DNA of 64,000 nt. Origin: Ruegeria sp. THAF57 (lineage in GTDB: Bacteria; Pseudomonadota; Alphaproteobacteria; Rhodobacterales; Rhodobacteraceae). The stretch spans positions 1 to 64,000 of the forward strand of contig NZ_CAIWNQ010000011.1 in NCBI RefSeq assembly GCF_903914075.1. Direction: 5' to 3'. Below the pieces are notes generated by a model that ran no database searches, was not told where the DNA came from, and saw only the letters and a list, made by a program, of their open reading frames with translations. Made by a program: the position numbers and the translations under genes. Below are positions 34,154 through 44,135 of the stretch, piece after piece. Position 1 is the stretch's first letter, and every line of letters starts with the position of its first letter.

Positions 34154-37100
34154 ATGTCGTATCCTCTGACCGAAAGCCAAACGCTATTTTGGAAGGGCCA
34201 CCAGCTTCAGCCGGACGTACCCTTGTACAACATGGCCTGGAGGTTCGATCTGCATTTCGCCGTTCAACCCGAGGTGTTCAAGGCCGCATTCCTTGAAACG
34301 CTTGAGCTTAACCAAGCACTCAGAACCGCAATACGTGATACACCCGAAGGTCCTGTCCAATTTGCCGTCGAGATGTACGAAAATCTTCTCGAGATCAAAA
34401 ACCTCAGCGATAATGAAAATCCGCAGGAAACGCTAACTTCGGGATTGGCGGACTGGGTCCAAACCCCTTTTGAACTGACCGCAGGAACGATGCGCAGCCG
34501 GTTAGTGAAGTTGGCGAATTCACACTGGGTTTGGCTTGTGTGTCAGCATCACATCGCCTGCGACGCGCAATCAGGCGCACTCATGTTCGAGCAGGTCTCG
34601 CAGCGCTACGAACGTCTCCAAGGGTGGCGTACCGAAAAAGTCGAGAACCTGCCCAACTTTTTTGAACGTCAGAATTTGCAATCTTCCTCGATGGGCGCGA
34701 CACCTGTCGCTGCGCCAACGGCCAAAACACCTGCGTACGGCAGCGATCCGCAGCGAACCTTCCCTTCGAAGCGTCTTCGCATACCAGTTGATCCGGCACT
34801 TTTCGGTGCTTTGGAGAATGCAATTGCCAGGCCGGAATTCAGACTTTTCACGCCCGAGCTGTCGCGGTTGGCCATCTACCTTACGGCTTTTTTCGCCCAT
34901 CTTCACAGGATAACGGGCGACGAAGAGATTACGATTGGTCTGCCATCGCACAATCGACTGACGCCGGATGATCGAAGAACGATTGGACTGTTTGTCGAAG
35001 TCTTGCCCCTCTCAATCCAATTCGATGCGTCGGACACCCTGCTTGACCTTCACGGCAAGGTAAGAAAAGGGCTGGGCGTTTTCTTGAAACACGCTAAGCC
35101 GGGAGCGGTTTCAAAGATAGACACATCTGGTGTAAGTGCGGTCTGCAATTATATTCAGGCCCGCTTTGATGCGTTTGCCGGCCACCCTGCCTCGGTCGAA
35201 TGGCTGCATAGCGGCGCACATGACGCAATCCATGCACTCAGGCTTCACGTCATCGACTTTGAAGGAAGTGGCGTTCCAAATCTAAGCCTGGACGTTCAGG
35301 ATAAAATTCTTGAATCAGTATCAGAGACCAGCCTTTGCGCACATTTCGTCAAGTTTCTGACCGCCGTAGTTTCAACCCCAGAAAGCCTCGTGACGGCCGT
35401 TGCATTCTCGGCCGGACCCGAGGATCTGTCACTTGTTCAAGGCCCGGCAGAACCTCAATCCGCACAAATCTCCGTACTGGAAAGGTTCAAATCACATGCA
35501 AGAAACACGCCTGACCAGATTGCCCTATCCCAAGCAGAACACGGGCTAAGTTACGGACAGCTTGACGAACACAGCGACCGCATTGCGGCCCATTTGACAA
35601 GGCTTGGTGTTTCCCGCGGTTCCTGCGTAGCGGTCCATCTACCTCGGTCCATGGACTTTGTGATTGCCGTATTGGGCGTTCTGAAGGCCGGGTGCGCGTT
35701 CGTACCAATTGCGACCAACATACCCCCGGCACGCGTGGAAGAAATTCTACTCGGGAGTCGTGCATCCGCTGTATTTGTTACCCCAGAAGACCAGCGTAAG
35801 TACCCTTGTAAAAGCATTGCGGTCGAGGCAGCCCGCCACGACGACACTGTTGTCAGCGAGGCAATCGAACCCGACGACACTGCATACGTTCTGTTTACAT
35901 CAGGGTCGACAGGTGTACCCAAGGGCGTCGAAGTAAGCCACGAAAACCTGACGCGATATATTGACTGGGCGGCTCGGTCTTTTGCTAACGACCGTCCTGC
36001 TCATTTTGCGTTCTTTTCGTCCGTGTCGTTTGATTTGACCCTGACGTCGCTGTTTGTCCCTTTGATCACTGGCGGGACGATCAGGGTTTATCCCGAACGC
36101 TCTGACCCGGACCTGGCCATCCTTGACGTCTTTGCCGAGGATAACGTCAACATCGTGAAACTGACCCCGTCGCATCTGGCTTTGGCCTGCACGCAAGCGC
36201 AATCCGTCCGACGCATCGAAACGCTGATACTTGGCGGTGAAAACCTGACTTCCGCGCTTTGCCGTCGTGCGCTCAACACCCTGTCACCGTCATTGAAAAT
36301 CATCAATGAATACGGCCCCACGGAAGCCGTCGTTGGGGCCATGCACCATAGGTTTAACCCCGACGCGGATACGCAGTCGTCAGTTCAGATTGGCCAACCT
36401 GCAGCGGGGATCACACTGTCTGTTCGGGACGCGGCGCTAAATATCTGTCCCTTAGGAGTGACCGGAGAAATCTTGATCAGCGGTCGGCTGGCTGACGGGT
36501 ACCTGAACAGCCCGTCCCTGACTGCTGAAAAGTTCATCGACGATCCTTTGAACCTACAGGATAAGCTATATCGGACCGGCGATCTTGGTCGCATCACGAA
36601 GGATGGGCGTTTTGAATACCTTGGACGCGCGGATCAACAGATCAAGAAAAACGGCGTTCGCTTCGAGACTGCGGAATACGAACAGATTCTGCGCCATTTG
36701 CCTGATGTCGACGCGGTGCATGTCACCTTTACTTCAACCGATCACACCATCGTATCAACGCAGCAGTGCAAGAAATGCGGGCTGACGGACGCTGTTCCCG
36801 GGGTGCATTTTGACACGCAAGATATGTGTACGATCTGTGCCGAATTTTACACCTATAGAGACCGCGCCGGGGCCTATTTCCGCGCCGAACCCGAACTTGA
36901 GGACAAGATTGCCCAAGCCCTTCGCGCCAGCACTGGCAAATACGATGCCGTCATGATGCTGAGCGGCGGTAAAGACAGTACCTATGCAGCCTATCGTCTG
37001 GCCGCTTATGGGCCCCGAGTGCTCGCAGTAACTTTGGACAATGGGTATATCTCGGACGAAGCCAAAGAGAACATTCAAAGGGTGGTTGACGACCTGAACT

Positions 37101-38266
37101 GGGATCACAGGTACCTGTCCACGGACAAGATGAACCAAATCTTCGTAGACAGCCTGAAAACGCACTCCAATGTCTGCCAAGGATGTTTCAAGGCACTTTA
37201 CACACTGGCCTTCCGAACGGCCCTGTCCGAGGGGGCGGCAATGGTCGTCACTGGCCTGTCGCGCGGCCAGTTTTTTGAGACGCGGCTGACGCCCGACCTG
37301 TTCCGCCACTCAGCGCCGACCTGCGCGCAACTGGACGATATGGTTACGCAAGCCCGCAAGACCTATCACGCAGAAGACGACGCAGTATCGCGGCTTTTGC
37401 AGACCGACGACCTGAAGGATGGCCAGTTTCTGAGTCAAATCGACGTGCTGGATATCTATCGCTATGTCGATGTGCCTGTCTCGGACATTTATGAGTTCCT
37501 CGACACACAAACCGCTTGGAAACGCCCAAGTGACACGGGACGATCGACTAATTGCCTGATCAACGATGCCGGAATCCACGTTCACAAAACGCGGGAAGGA
37601 TTTCACAACTATGCCCTGCCCTATTCCTGGGACGTACGAATGGGTCACAAAACACGCGATCAGGCGCTGGACGAGTTGAACGATGAAATCGACACGCAAA
37701 GAATAGAATCGATCCTGGAAGAAATCGGATTTGACGAACCTGTTACGCGGGCGCCTGCGCTGACGGTTTATGTGGCAGGTCATGATCTGAATGGGTCGCA
37801 GGTCTGGGATATCCTGCGCGAACACCTGCAACGCGAGATGTTGCCGGATCAGGTAGTGATCCTGGATGAAATGCCCCTTAACGCCAACGGCAAGGTAGAT
37901 ACTTCTAAGTTGCCCAAGGTCGCGCCAAAAAACCCGCCCCCGGGCAATCACGTCGCACCAGAAACCGAAACGCAACGCCGATTGGCTGCAATCCTTTCTG
38001 GTGTTCTGGGCGAAAAAGACATCAGCGCGACGCGAGATTTCTTTGACTTGGGCGTAGACAGCATCGCCGCAATCGAAGTTGCAATGAAAGCCAATGAGCA
38101 AGGCATCAACCTGCCTGCGACTGCGTTGTTCGAGTATCGGTCACTCAGGGCATTGGCCTCTTATGCGGACACGTTGCCAGATGCCCACGGCAGCGATGAC
38201 GAAGACGCTCATCTGATCGACTTGGACGACGATGATCTGTCGCGCATAACTGAGGCTTTGGACTGA
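34154..38266 (+). CDS. NRPS 1: C-A(PP-loop ATPase insert)-PCP
   Basis: A 1370-residue NRPS. Condensation domain: about 1-430, with HHIACD (132-137). Adenylation: about 440-1250, A3 TSGSTGVPKG (582-591), A5 NEYGPTEAVV, A8 GRADQQIKKNGVRFE (from 824), A10 LNANGKVD (Lys1247). The pocket aligned to GrsA reads D-L-T-K-I-G-E-V-G-K, the Asn-type code. Between A8 and A10 lies a whole PP-loop ATPase: ribbon-like C872-x2-C875 and C892-x2-C895, the nucleotide loop SGGKDS (937-942), C1008-x2-C1011 and C1134. This resembles N-acetyl-sugar amidotransferase and tRNA-thiolation enzymes. Carrier: Ser1303 (GVDSIAAIEV). ATG 34154 was preferred to GTG 34139, which would overlap the PCP gene. The insert predicts thiolation or amidation of the loaded Asn. 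Confidence 0.88.
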   Translation: MSYPLTESQTLFWKGHQLQPDVPLYNMAWRFDLHFAVQPEVFKAAFLETLELNQALRTAIRDTPEGPVQFAVEMYENLLEIKNLSDNENPQETLTSGLADWVQTPFELTAGTMRSRLVKLANSHWVWLVCQHHIACDAQSGALMFEQVSQRYERLQGWRTEKVENLPNFFERQNLQSSSMGATPVAAPTAKTPAYGSDPQRTFPSKRLRIPVDPALFGALENAIARPEFRLFTPELSRLAIYLTAFFAHLHRITGDEEITIGLPSHNRLTPDDRRTIGLFVEVLPLSIQFDASDTLLDLHGKVRKGLGVFLKHAKPGAVSKIDTSGVSAVCNYIQARFDAFAGHPASVEWLHSGAHDAIHALRLHVIDFEGSGVPNLSLDVQDKILESVSETSLCAHFVKFLTAVVSTPESLVTAVAFSAGPEDLSLVQGPAEPQSAQISVLERFKSHARNTPDQIALSQAEHGLSYGQLDEHSDRIAAHLTRLGVSRGSCVAVHLPRSMDFVIAVLGVLKAGCAFVPIATNIPPARVEEILLGSRASAVFVTPEDQRKYPCKSIAVEAARHDDTVVSEAIEPDDTAYVLFTSGSTGVPKGVEVSHENLTRYIDWAARSFANDRPAHFAFFSSVSFDLTLTSLFVPLITGGTIRVYPERSDPDLAILDVFAEDNVNIVKLTPSHLALACTQAQSVRRIETLILGGENLTSALCRRALNTLSPSLKIINEYGPTEAVVGAMHHRFNPDADTQSSVQIGQPAAGITLSVRDAALNICPLGVTGEILISGRLADGYLNSPSLTAEKFIDDPLNLQDKLYRTGDLGRITKDGRFEYLGRADQQIKKNGVRFETAEYEQILRHLPDVDAVHVTFTSTDHTIVSTQQCKKCGLTDAVPGVHFDTQDMCTICAEFYTYRDRAGAYFRAEPELEDKIAQALRASTGKYDAVMMLSGGKDSTYAAYRLAAYGPRVLAVTLDNGYISDEAKENIQRVVDDLNWDHRYLSTDKMNQIFVDSLKTHSNVCQGCFKALYTLAFRTALSEGAAMVVTGLSRGQFFETRLTPDLFRHSAPTCAQLDDMVTQARKTYHAEDDAVSRLLQTDDLKDGQFLSQIDVLDIYRYVDVPVSDIYEFLDTQTAWKRPSDTGRSTNCLINDAGIHVHKTREGFHNYALPYSWDVRMGHKTRDQALDELNDEIDTQRIESILEEIGFDEPVTRAPALTVYVAGHDLNGSQVWDILREHLQREMLPDQVVILDEMPLNANGKVDTSKLPKVAPKNPPPGNHVAPETETQRRLAAILSGVLGEKDISATRDFFDLGVDSIAAIEVAMKANEQGINLPATALFEYRSLRALASYADTLPDAHGSDDEDAHLIDLDDDDLSRITEALD

Positions 38267-38267
38267 C

Positions 38268-41200
38268 ATGGGGCTGCCCAAAGGCGTTGCAGATATCCTG
38301 CCGCTGACCCCGGCCCAGCAGGGAATGCTGTTTCATACTGTGGGTGAGGCAGCCCTGGGCGGACAGTATGTTGCAGTCATCAGTTGCGCCTTGAACGGCC
38401 CGCTGGATCCGAACCGCTTTAAACGTGCCTTCAAAGCGATGCTGGCAGGGCGTGATGCGCTTCGTGCCGGTTTCGTTTGGGAAGGCGTGAAACAACCCGT
38501 GCAAGCCGTACGGGAAGAGATCAACCTGCCTTGGACCGAACTTGATTGGAGCGGCGTCAGGAATGTCGATCAGCGGTGGGATGATCTGCTGCGGCTGGAA
38601 CAAATTCGTCGCTTCGACCTCAAAAAACCACCTTTGATGGCAGTAACCCTGATCAAGTTATCTGACTCAGCGTGGCGACTGGTCTGGACGGCTCACCATT
38701 TGATCAGCGACGGATGGTCAACAAGGGTCGCGCTTCAAGATGTGTGTGCATCCTACAGGAATCCAAACGCTGTGCGCGACCAGGCGCCCAGCTTCAAAAG
38801 CTACCTCATTTGGCGGCGAAACCAGAAAAATCTAACAAATCGAGAGTTTTGGACCGACCAGTTTTCAGGCCTCACAGAACCCAGCACCTTGCAAACCACG
38901 GCGACCAACCCGGAAGGGGTGCTTCAGGAAAGGCGGGCGGAAGAACTGGGTCATGAGCTGATGAGTTCGATCGAGAATCTGGCACGTCAGCTTAAGGTGA
39001 CTTCAAACGTTATTCTGTCGGCCGCATGGGGTTTGACGCTGCGGCGACTGCTGCAACAAGACGATGTGGTCTTTGGCACGACAACTGCGGGCCGACCACC
39101 CGAAATCCCCGGAATTGCAAAGGCCATAGGCGCATTCGTCAATACTCTGCCCGTGCGGTGCAAAATCGACCCTGCGCAGCCGGTTGAGAACTTCCTGCTT
39201 GATCACGCGCGCTCAGACCTTGCGCGTCGCAAGCACGAATATGCGTCGCTTGCCGAGGTACAATCCTGTGCGCCGTTTGCCAGTGGCACGCCTTTGTTCG
39301 ATACACTGTTCGTCAACGAAGGGCTTGCACAATTGAACATGGATTTGGGCGATGTCGACATGACCAGCCTGAAGACGACACAATTCAGCAACTACCCACT
39401 TACCCTGTTGGTGACGCCAAAAGACCGACTGACTGTCGAACTTTATCATGATCCATCGAGACTCAGCTCAGAAGACGTGGAGTCCGTGATCGCCGATTAC
39501 AAAGATATCTTGTCAGCAATCACAAATGACCCAAAAGTCGCGGTCAAGAATCTGTTGCGACAGGCGCAAAACGCCATGAAACCTTCGCCGGAACCTGACA
39601 GCGAAGATGTCATTGAACGATTTCTAAATTGCGCCCGAAACTCGCCCCAAGCAGCAGCGATATCTGACGGCGAGGCTACGCTTACTTATGAGGAACTTTC
39701 GCTTGGCGCGCGGAAGATTGCACAGGCTTTGGTGGATGCCGGGGTCAAAACAACAGACATTGTGCCGGTGGCGTTGCCGCGTGGAGCCGAGGCAATCTCG
39801 GCCTTCTTAGGCGTTATGATGTCCGGCGCGGCCTATGTCCCTTTGGACTTGGACTACCCTTCGGAGCGTATCTCGCAAGTCCTGAACGCAATCGAAGCCC
39901 GTCACGTCGTCACCGACCAGATCGGACGCACCAAGCTGCCTGAAACCGGCGCTCACCACGTTTTGCTAAACTCTTTAGGCAATCCAATGGACAGTGTGGA
40001 CGTCAGGCGCGGTGAAAGAGCTTACGTCATGTTCACGTCCGGGTCTCAGAGCTTACCCAAAGGGGTCGAGATTACGCGTCGGGGATTGGCACTATCAACC
40101 ACCGCAAGAGACACGTACTACAAGGGACGGCCAAGCGTCTTTCTGCTTTTGTCTTCGCTGGCATTCGACAGCTCTGTGGCCGGCATTTATTGGACCTTGT
40201 GCTCAGGCGGGCAACTCGTGATCGCGCCAAGGCGTGCCGAACAGGAACCGTTAAAGCTTGGCAGGTTGATTTCGCATCACCGGGTGACACACACGCTTTG
40301 CCTTCCGGGATTGGCGCAGGCACTTTTTTCGGCGGTTCCAAGTCACGATCTTGAAAGCTTGAGAACCGTGATCACAGCCGGAGAGCCCTTGCACCCAGCC
40401 ATCGTCAGGCAATTTCGAACGGTTCTTCCCGGTCGCCGATTGGTGAACGAATATGGCCCAACCGAAGCAACCGTCTGGTGCACAGCCTATGATGCGACCA
40501 GCCATGTTGAAGATGCGGACATCCCGATCGGCTCTGCAATCCCCGGTACTTGGGTCGGAGTTGTCGACGCGGACGATTGCCCTGTCAGCGCCGGTAAGAT
40601 TGGCGAAATCGTTGTGGCCGGTCGAACAGTTGCGCGCGGCTATCTGAACAATGCCATTCAAACTCAGGAACGCTTTTTTCATACTGGCTTGAAGGACATA
40701 CAAGCCTACAGGACTGGAGACTTGGGAATAGCAGATGCGTCGGGGCACATCACATTTCTGGGGCGCAAGGACTCACAGGTCAAAATTCGCGGCCACCGCA
40801 TTGAGCTTTCCGAAATAGAAACCGCAGCCAGCACCGTGACACCCAATCAACCCGTCGCGGCTGTCGTGCTTGATCAGGCAGGTTCCAAAAGTATCGGGAT
40901 CGCAGTCGAAGGTCGGGCTGATGAGGCTCTCTGTCAGACGGTCAGGGGGCACATCGAGGCAACCTTACCAAGTCCATTTCATCCAAACCTGGTCGTGAAC
41001 ATCGAAAGGTTCCCGCAACTTCCGAACGGCAAAACAGACCTAAAGAAACTGGCCCAGATGGTCTCAGACGTCAGGCAGGTACAGCTCGGCAACCCGCCCG
41101 AGGGGGAATTGGAAGGGCTGCTTGCTGAACTTTTTTCCGACGTGTTGCGAACAGCTTGCACCACGCGGGACGCAAATTTCTTTGATATGGGAGGTGACAG

Positions 41201-42101
41201 CCTGACGACCATCGCCGCCTATGCGAAGGGTCAGGAAATGGGATTGGAGTTTGAACCGACTGACCTGTTCAGTTGTCCCACGGTCGCCGAACTGGCAAAG
41301 CGCATCACGGACCGGATGACGAACGTCACATTTTCTGAAAACGACAGTACAATGCAGGTGTCAAACCCCGGACCCGGTAAGAATACCGTTGTCATCGCGC
41401 ATTGTTCGGTCCAATTCAGCCGCTATATGGCGCGCAGCCTTGGCCCGGATTATTCCGTTGTCCTGATCCGCAGTCACCGGACACTGGGAATGGACATTCC
41501 AGTTGGCAAAACCTTCGATGATCTGGCGGCAGACGCTAAATCCTACTTGGGTCAATCGGAAAACACGGGGCCGATCGTTTTATGCGGATATTCAGCCGGT
41601 TGCCCGTTGGTCATGGAACTGGCCCAACAGTTGGGGCACGACAGGGTTAAAGGCTTGGTGCTGCTTGATCCTCCGATAAAAATGGTGGGCGAAGAACCAA
41701 AACTGCAGCCGATATTTTTTCGAACATATAAACGCTGGCGATACCTGTTTCGGAATTTCAAACGAAAAGCCAAGGCAAAACACACCCTGCCTGCGACCAT
41801 GGCCGCGCTGCATGAGCAACCGGATTCAATAGATCTCCATATCGAAGCTGTAGAAATCTCTCATGGGTTGGCGATCAGTGACTTCCGCGTGCCCAGACTT
41901 GACCAACCGGCCCATGTGTTCTTGACGCCCGGCAATCCGTCGCTTGCAACTGGCGATGTTCTGGACACGCATTTGCGCCGCAAAACCTGTCACATGCTTG
42001 AAATGAAGCACGAAGAGCTCATGCAGCGGCCAGATGCATTTCTGAACATCGCAACCGCGCTGAAGGATCTTCTGGATCAAGGCCCGCCCGGGTCGGGCTA
42101 A
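38268..42101 (+). CDS. NRPS 2: C-A-PCP-TE release module
   Basis: A 1277-residue terminal NRPS, one base after NRPS 1. Condensation domain with HHLISDG (H143, H144, D148). Adenylation domain about 455-890: A3 is TSGSQSLPKG (590-599), where the normal Thr-Gly of TSGSTGxPKG is Gln-Ser; A5 NEYGPTEATVW; A8 GRKDSQVKIRGHRIELSE; A10 LPNGKTD. The pocket aligned to GrsA reads D-S-A-C-I-A-E-V-W-K, which I cannot assign. Carrier Ser978 (GGDSLTTIAA). Thioesterase about 1030-1270 with G1107-Y-S1109-A-G1111, so the chain is released by hydrolysis or cyclisation. The final Gly/Pro tail is short. Either it activates an unusual amino acid or its A domain is weak. Confidence 0.88.
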   Translation: MGLPKGVADILPLTPAQQGMLFHTVGEAALGGQYVAVISCALNGPLDPNRFKRAFKAMLAGRDALRAGFVWEGVKQPVQAVREEINLPWTELDWSGVRNVDQRWDDLLRLEQIRRFDLKKPPLMAVTLIKLSDSAWRLVWTAHHLISDGWSTRVALQDVCASYRNPNAVRDQAPSFKSYLIWRRNQKNLTNREFWTDQFSGLTEPSTLQTTATNPEGVLQERRAEELGHELMSSIENLARQLKVTSNVILSAAWGLTLRRLLQQDDVVFGTTTAGRPPEIPGIAKAIGAFVNTLPVRCKIDPAQPVENFLLDHARSDLARRKHEYASLAEVQSCAPFASGTPLFDTLFVNEGLAQLNMDLGDVDMTSLKTTQFSNYPLTLLVTPKDRLTVELYHDPSRLSSEDVESVIADYKDILSAITNDPKVAVKNLLRQAQNAMKPSPEPDSEDVIERFLNCARNSPQAAAISDGEATLTYEELSLGARKIAQALVDAGVKTTDIVPVALPRGAEAISAFLGVMMSGAAYVPLDLDYPSERISQVLNAIEARHVVTDQIGRTKLPETGAHHVLLNSLGNPMDSVDVRRGERAYVMFTSGSQSLPKGVEITRRGLALSTTARDTYYKGRPSVFLLLSSLAFDSSVAGIYWTLCSGGQLVIAPRRAEQEPLKLGRLISHHRVTHTLCLPGLAQALFSAVPSHDLESLRTVITAGEPLHPAIVRQFRTVLPGRRLVNEYGPTEATVWCTAYDATSHVEDADIPIGSAIPGTWVGVVDADDCPVSAGKIGEIVVAGRTVARGYLNNAIQTQERFFHTGLKDIQAYRTGDLGIADASGHITFLGRKDSQVKIRGHRIELSEIETAASTVTPNQPVAAVVLDQAGSKSIGIAVEGRADEALCQTVRGHIEATLPSPFHPNLVVNIERFPQLPNGKTDLKKLAQMVSDVRQVQLGNPPEGELEGLLAELFSDVLRTACTTRDANFFDMGGDSLTTIAAYAKGQEMGLEFEPTDLFSCPTVAELAKRITDRMTNVTFSENDSTMQVSNPGPGKNTVVIAHCSVQFSRYMARSLGPDYSVVLIRSHRTLGMDIPVGKTFDDLAADAKSYLGQSENTGPIVLCGYSAGCPLVMELAQQLGHDRVKGLVLLDPPIKMVGEEPKLQPIFFRTYKRWRYLFRNFKRKAKAKHTLPATMAALHEQPDSIDLHIEAVEISHGLAISDFRVPRLDQPAHVFLTPGNPSLATGDVLDTHLRRKTCHMLEMKHEELMQRPDAFLNIATALKDLLDQGPPGSG

Positions 42102-42125
42102 GAACGCCTGCGCCCCTTTTGCCTA

Positions 42126-43985
42126 TCAATCCTCAAGACCAAGTTCGCGCAACACCTCATACCTGCGTTCAGGTATCGACTGTTCGATATAGGCCAGATC
42201 AAAAGGGTGGATACTGGCGATAGAAATCCCCGGCTTTAGCCTTCTTGCCTCAGAAATAAGTGCCTGTGCTCTTTCAGTATTGCCACTCTTCCACGCGGCG
42301 ACGGCAGGCCAGGTCAGAAATTCAGCCCGGTAAGTTTCGGGTAATACTTCCAAGAAAGCGTCGGTCAAAGCGTTGGCGCGCTCAAATTCGCCAGCGTCAA
42401 TCAGCGCACCGTATTCGTCCACGATCAGCCACCACAGGGAAACGGGAGTCATGCGCTTTGCTCTGGTAAAATACGGAAGAGACTCTTCGGAAGCACCTGC
42501 ATATTTTAATACCCAAGCGGCACTTCGAATGACCCTGGCGTCACCCATCCCCCCCTCCAACGCGAGATGGGCGTATTCCTGCGCCTCTTCCCCTCGCTTC
42601 TGCACGACGCGTAATACAGCCAGGTTGGACAGAGTGGCCGGACGTCCGGGATCGATGTCGAGCGCCACTGCAAGATGATCTTCGGCAAGGGCAAGCGACT
42701 CTTTCGGGTCCCCGGAAAATCCAAGCCTAACATCCATGATATGTGTAAATGCCATGCCAACCAGCGCATCAACATATCTTGCGTCACGTTCAAGCGCCGC
42801 CTGATAGTGCTTACGCGCCGTCTTGTTGTCTTCGGCGGTGAAGCGAACCCGATGCGCGCGCCCCTTTGAGTTTTCCGCAAATGCCACAAGGTCATTTGTT
42901 TCGCGCAGCGTCACCCTGTCGCCGTCGACAGTCCCACGGTAAACCTGCTCTAGCACGGTCAGTGTAATTTCGTCCTGAATATCAAAGAAATCACCCGATT
43001 TTCTGTTAAATGTCTCGGACCAAAGGTATTTTCCGGACGTGGCATCCAATAGCTTGGCCAATATCCTTAGGTCTTCGCCAGATTTCTGGACGCTGCCCTC
43101 AAGCACATAACGAACGCCATAACGCGCCGCGATGTCGCGGCTACTAAGGCCCTCACCGCTGTCTTTCGCACTTGTATCCTGACCGATGACCAGCAAATCC
43201 GGTAACTTGGCAAGGTTCGTCGTGATATTCTCGCTTAATCCGTCGGCCAGATACCCATTTTCAGCCTCTCCAGGGCCGATATAGTCAAACGCCAAGACCG
43301 CCACAGAAGAGTCGTCAGGCATGGTCTGCACATACCCGTCCACATCCTGTTGCGCCAAGTTCCCTCGCTGAAACCACCACCACGCGCTAGCGGTAATGAG
43401 CAGAGCGATGCCCGCGACAAGCAAGATTGCCGGGCTGATCTGTTCGGACTTGGGCCGCGATGCTGCTTCAGCCCCATTTTCAATTTGGAATGCCCTGATG
43501 GATCGAGAGAGGTTCTTGACCCGAACTTCACCCAAATCCATCAGGTTGACATCCAGCTTGTCTCTCACCTGATCCCGTACCGCACGGCTCAGCAATACTC
43601 CGCCGGCCGGTGCCAATTGCTCAAGCCGCGCCGCGACGTTGACCCCGTCGCCAAGCAGGTCATCGCCATCAAGCACGACATCGCCGACGTTTATCCCAAT
43701 CCGGTAGGCAATACGCCGGTCCGGTGGAATTCTTTCGTTTCGCCGCGCCATCCCGGTTTGCGTATTAATGGCAAACCGAACCGCCTGCACCGCTGAGGGA
43801 AACTCAATCAGCAAGCTGTCGCCGGCAGTATTCGCAACGCGACCCGAGTATTTTTCGATCAGGGGATCAAGCAACGCGTCACGGTGAGAACGCTGTGCCG
43901 AAAGCGTTCCCTCTTCGTCTGCGGCGACCAATCGCGAGAATCCAGCGATGTCCGCAGCAACTATCGTTGTAAGCCGACGTTCCAT
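42126..43985 (-). CDS. Class III adenylate cyclase-like protein with TPR repeats
   Basis: A 619-residue protein: N-terminal class III cyclase homology domain (TTIVAADIAGFSRLVAADEEGT with the metal Asp12, AGDSLLIEF, LLGDGVNVAARLEQLA), one membrane helix near 185 (ILLVAGIALLITASAWWWF), a beta-propeller/TolB-like domain (SVAVLAFDYIGPGEAENGYLADGLSENITTNLAKL, VRYVLEGSVQKSG), and C-terminal TPR repeats. Many alphaproteobacteria have several such proteins, and their signal is rarely known. Key cyclase residues seem present. Its stop is 24 bases from the NRPS 2 stop (convergent), so it is not part of that operon. Confidence 0.88.
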   Translation of the reverse strand: MERRLTTIVAADIAGFSRLVAADEEGTLSAQRSHRDALLDPLIEKYSGRVANTAGDSLLIEFPSAVQAVRFAINTQTGMARRNERIPPDRRIAYRIGINVGDVVLDGDDLLGDGVNVAARLEQLAPAGGVLLSRAVRDQVRDKLDVNLMDLGEVRVKNLSRSIRAFQIENGAEAASRPKSEQISPAILLVAGIALLITASAWWWFQRGNLAQQDVDGYVQTMPDDSSVAVLAFDYIGPGEAENGYLADGLSENITTNLAKLPDLLVIGQDTSAKDSGEGLSSRDIAARYGVRYVLEGSVQKSGEDLRILAKLLDATSGKYLWSETFNRKSGDFFDIQDEITLTVLEQVYRGTVDGDRVTLRETNDLVAFAENSKGRAHRVRFTAEDNKTARKHYQAALERDARYVDALVGMAFTHIMDVRLGFSGDPKESLALAEDHLAVALDIDPGRPATLSNLAVLRVVQKRGEEAQEYAHLALEGGMGDARVIRSAAWVLKYAGASEESLPYFTRAKRMTPVSLWWLIVDEYGALIDAGEFERANALTDAFLEVLPETYRAEFLTWPAVAAWKSGNTERAQALISEARRLKPGISIASIHPFDLAYIEQSIPERRYEVLRELGLED

Positions 43986-44135
43986 ATGGGTTTCTCACCC
44001 CAAAGGCTAAGCGAGAACCCACAATCGGTCTATACTGTGCGCTGGACGTCGGCTGAAACATGACAAAACGCTACTGCGAACGCTTGACAAAGCTTTGTTT
44101 ATTAAAATCTATTTCCTTCCACCGACCTGGCGGCT

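Noticed and set aside
37310..38101. 263-codon minus-strand frame inside NRPS 1
   Set aside because: Antisense to the PP-loop and carrier regions, no family features or ribosome site.
28501..42101. NRPS region as a transferred island with integrase or IS
   Set aside because: No integrase, transposase, att repeats or tRNA boundary was found next to it; transfer remains possible but unsupported.
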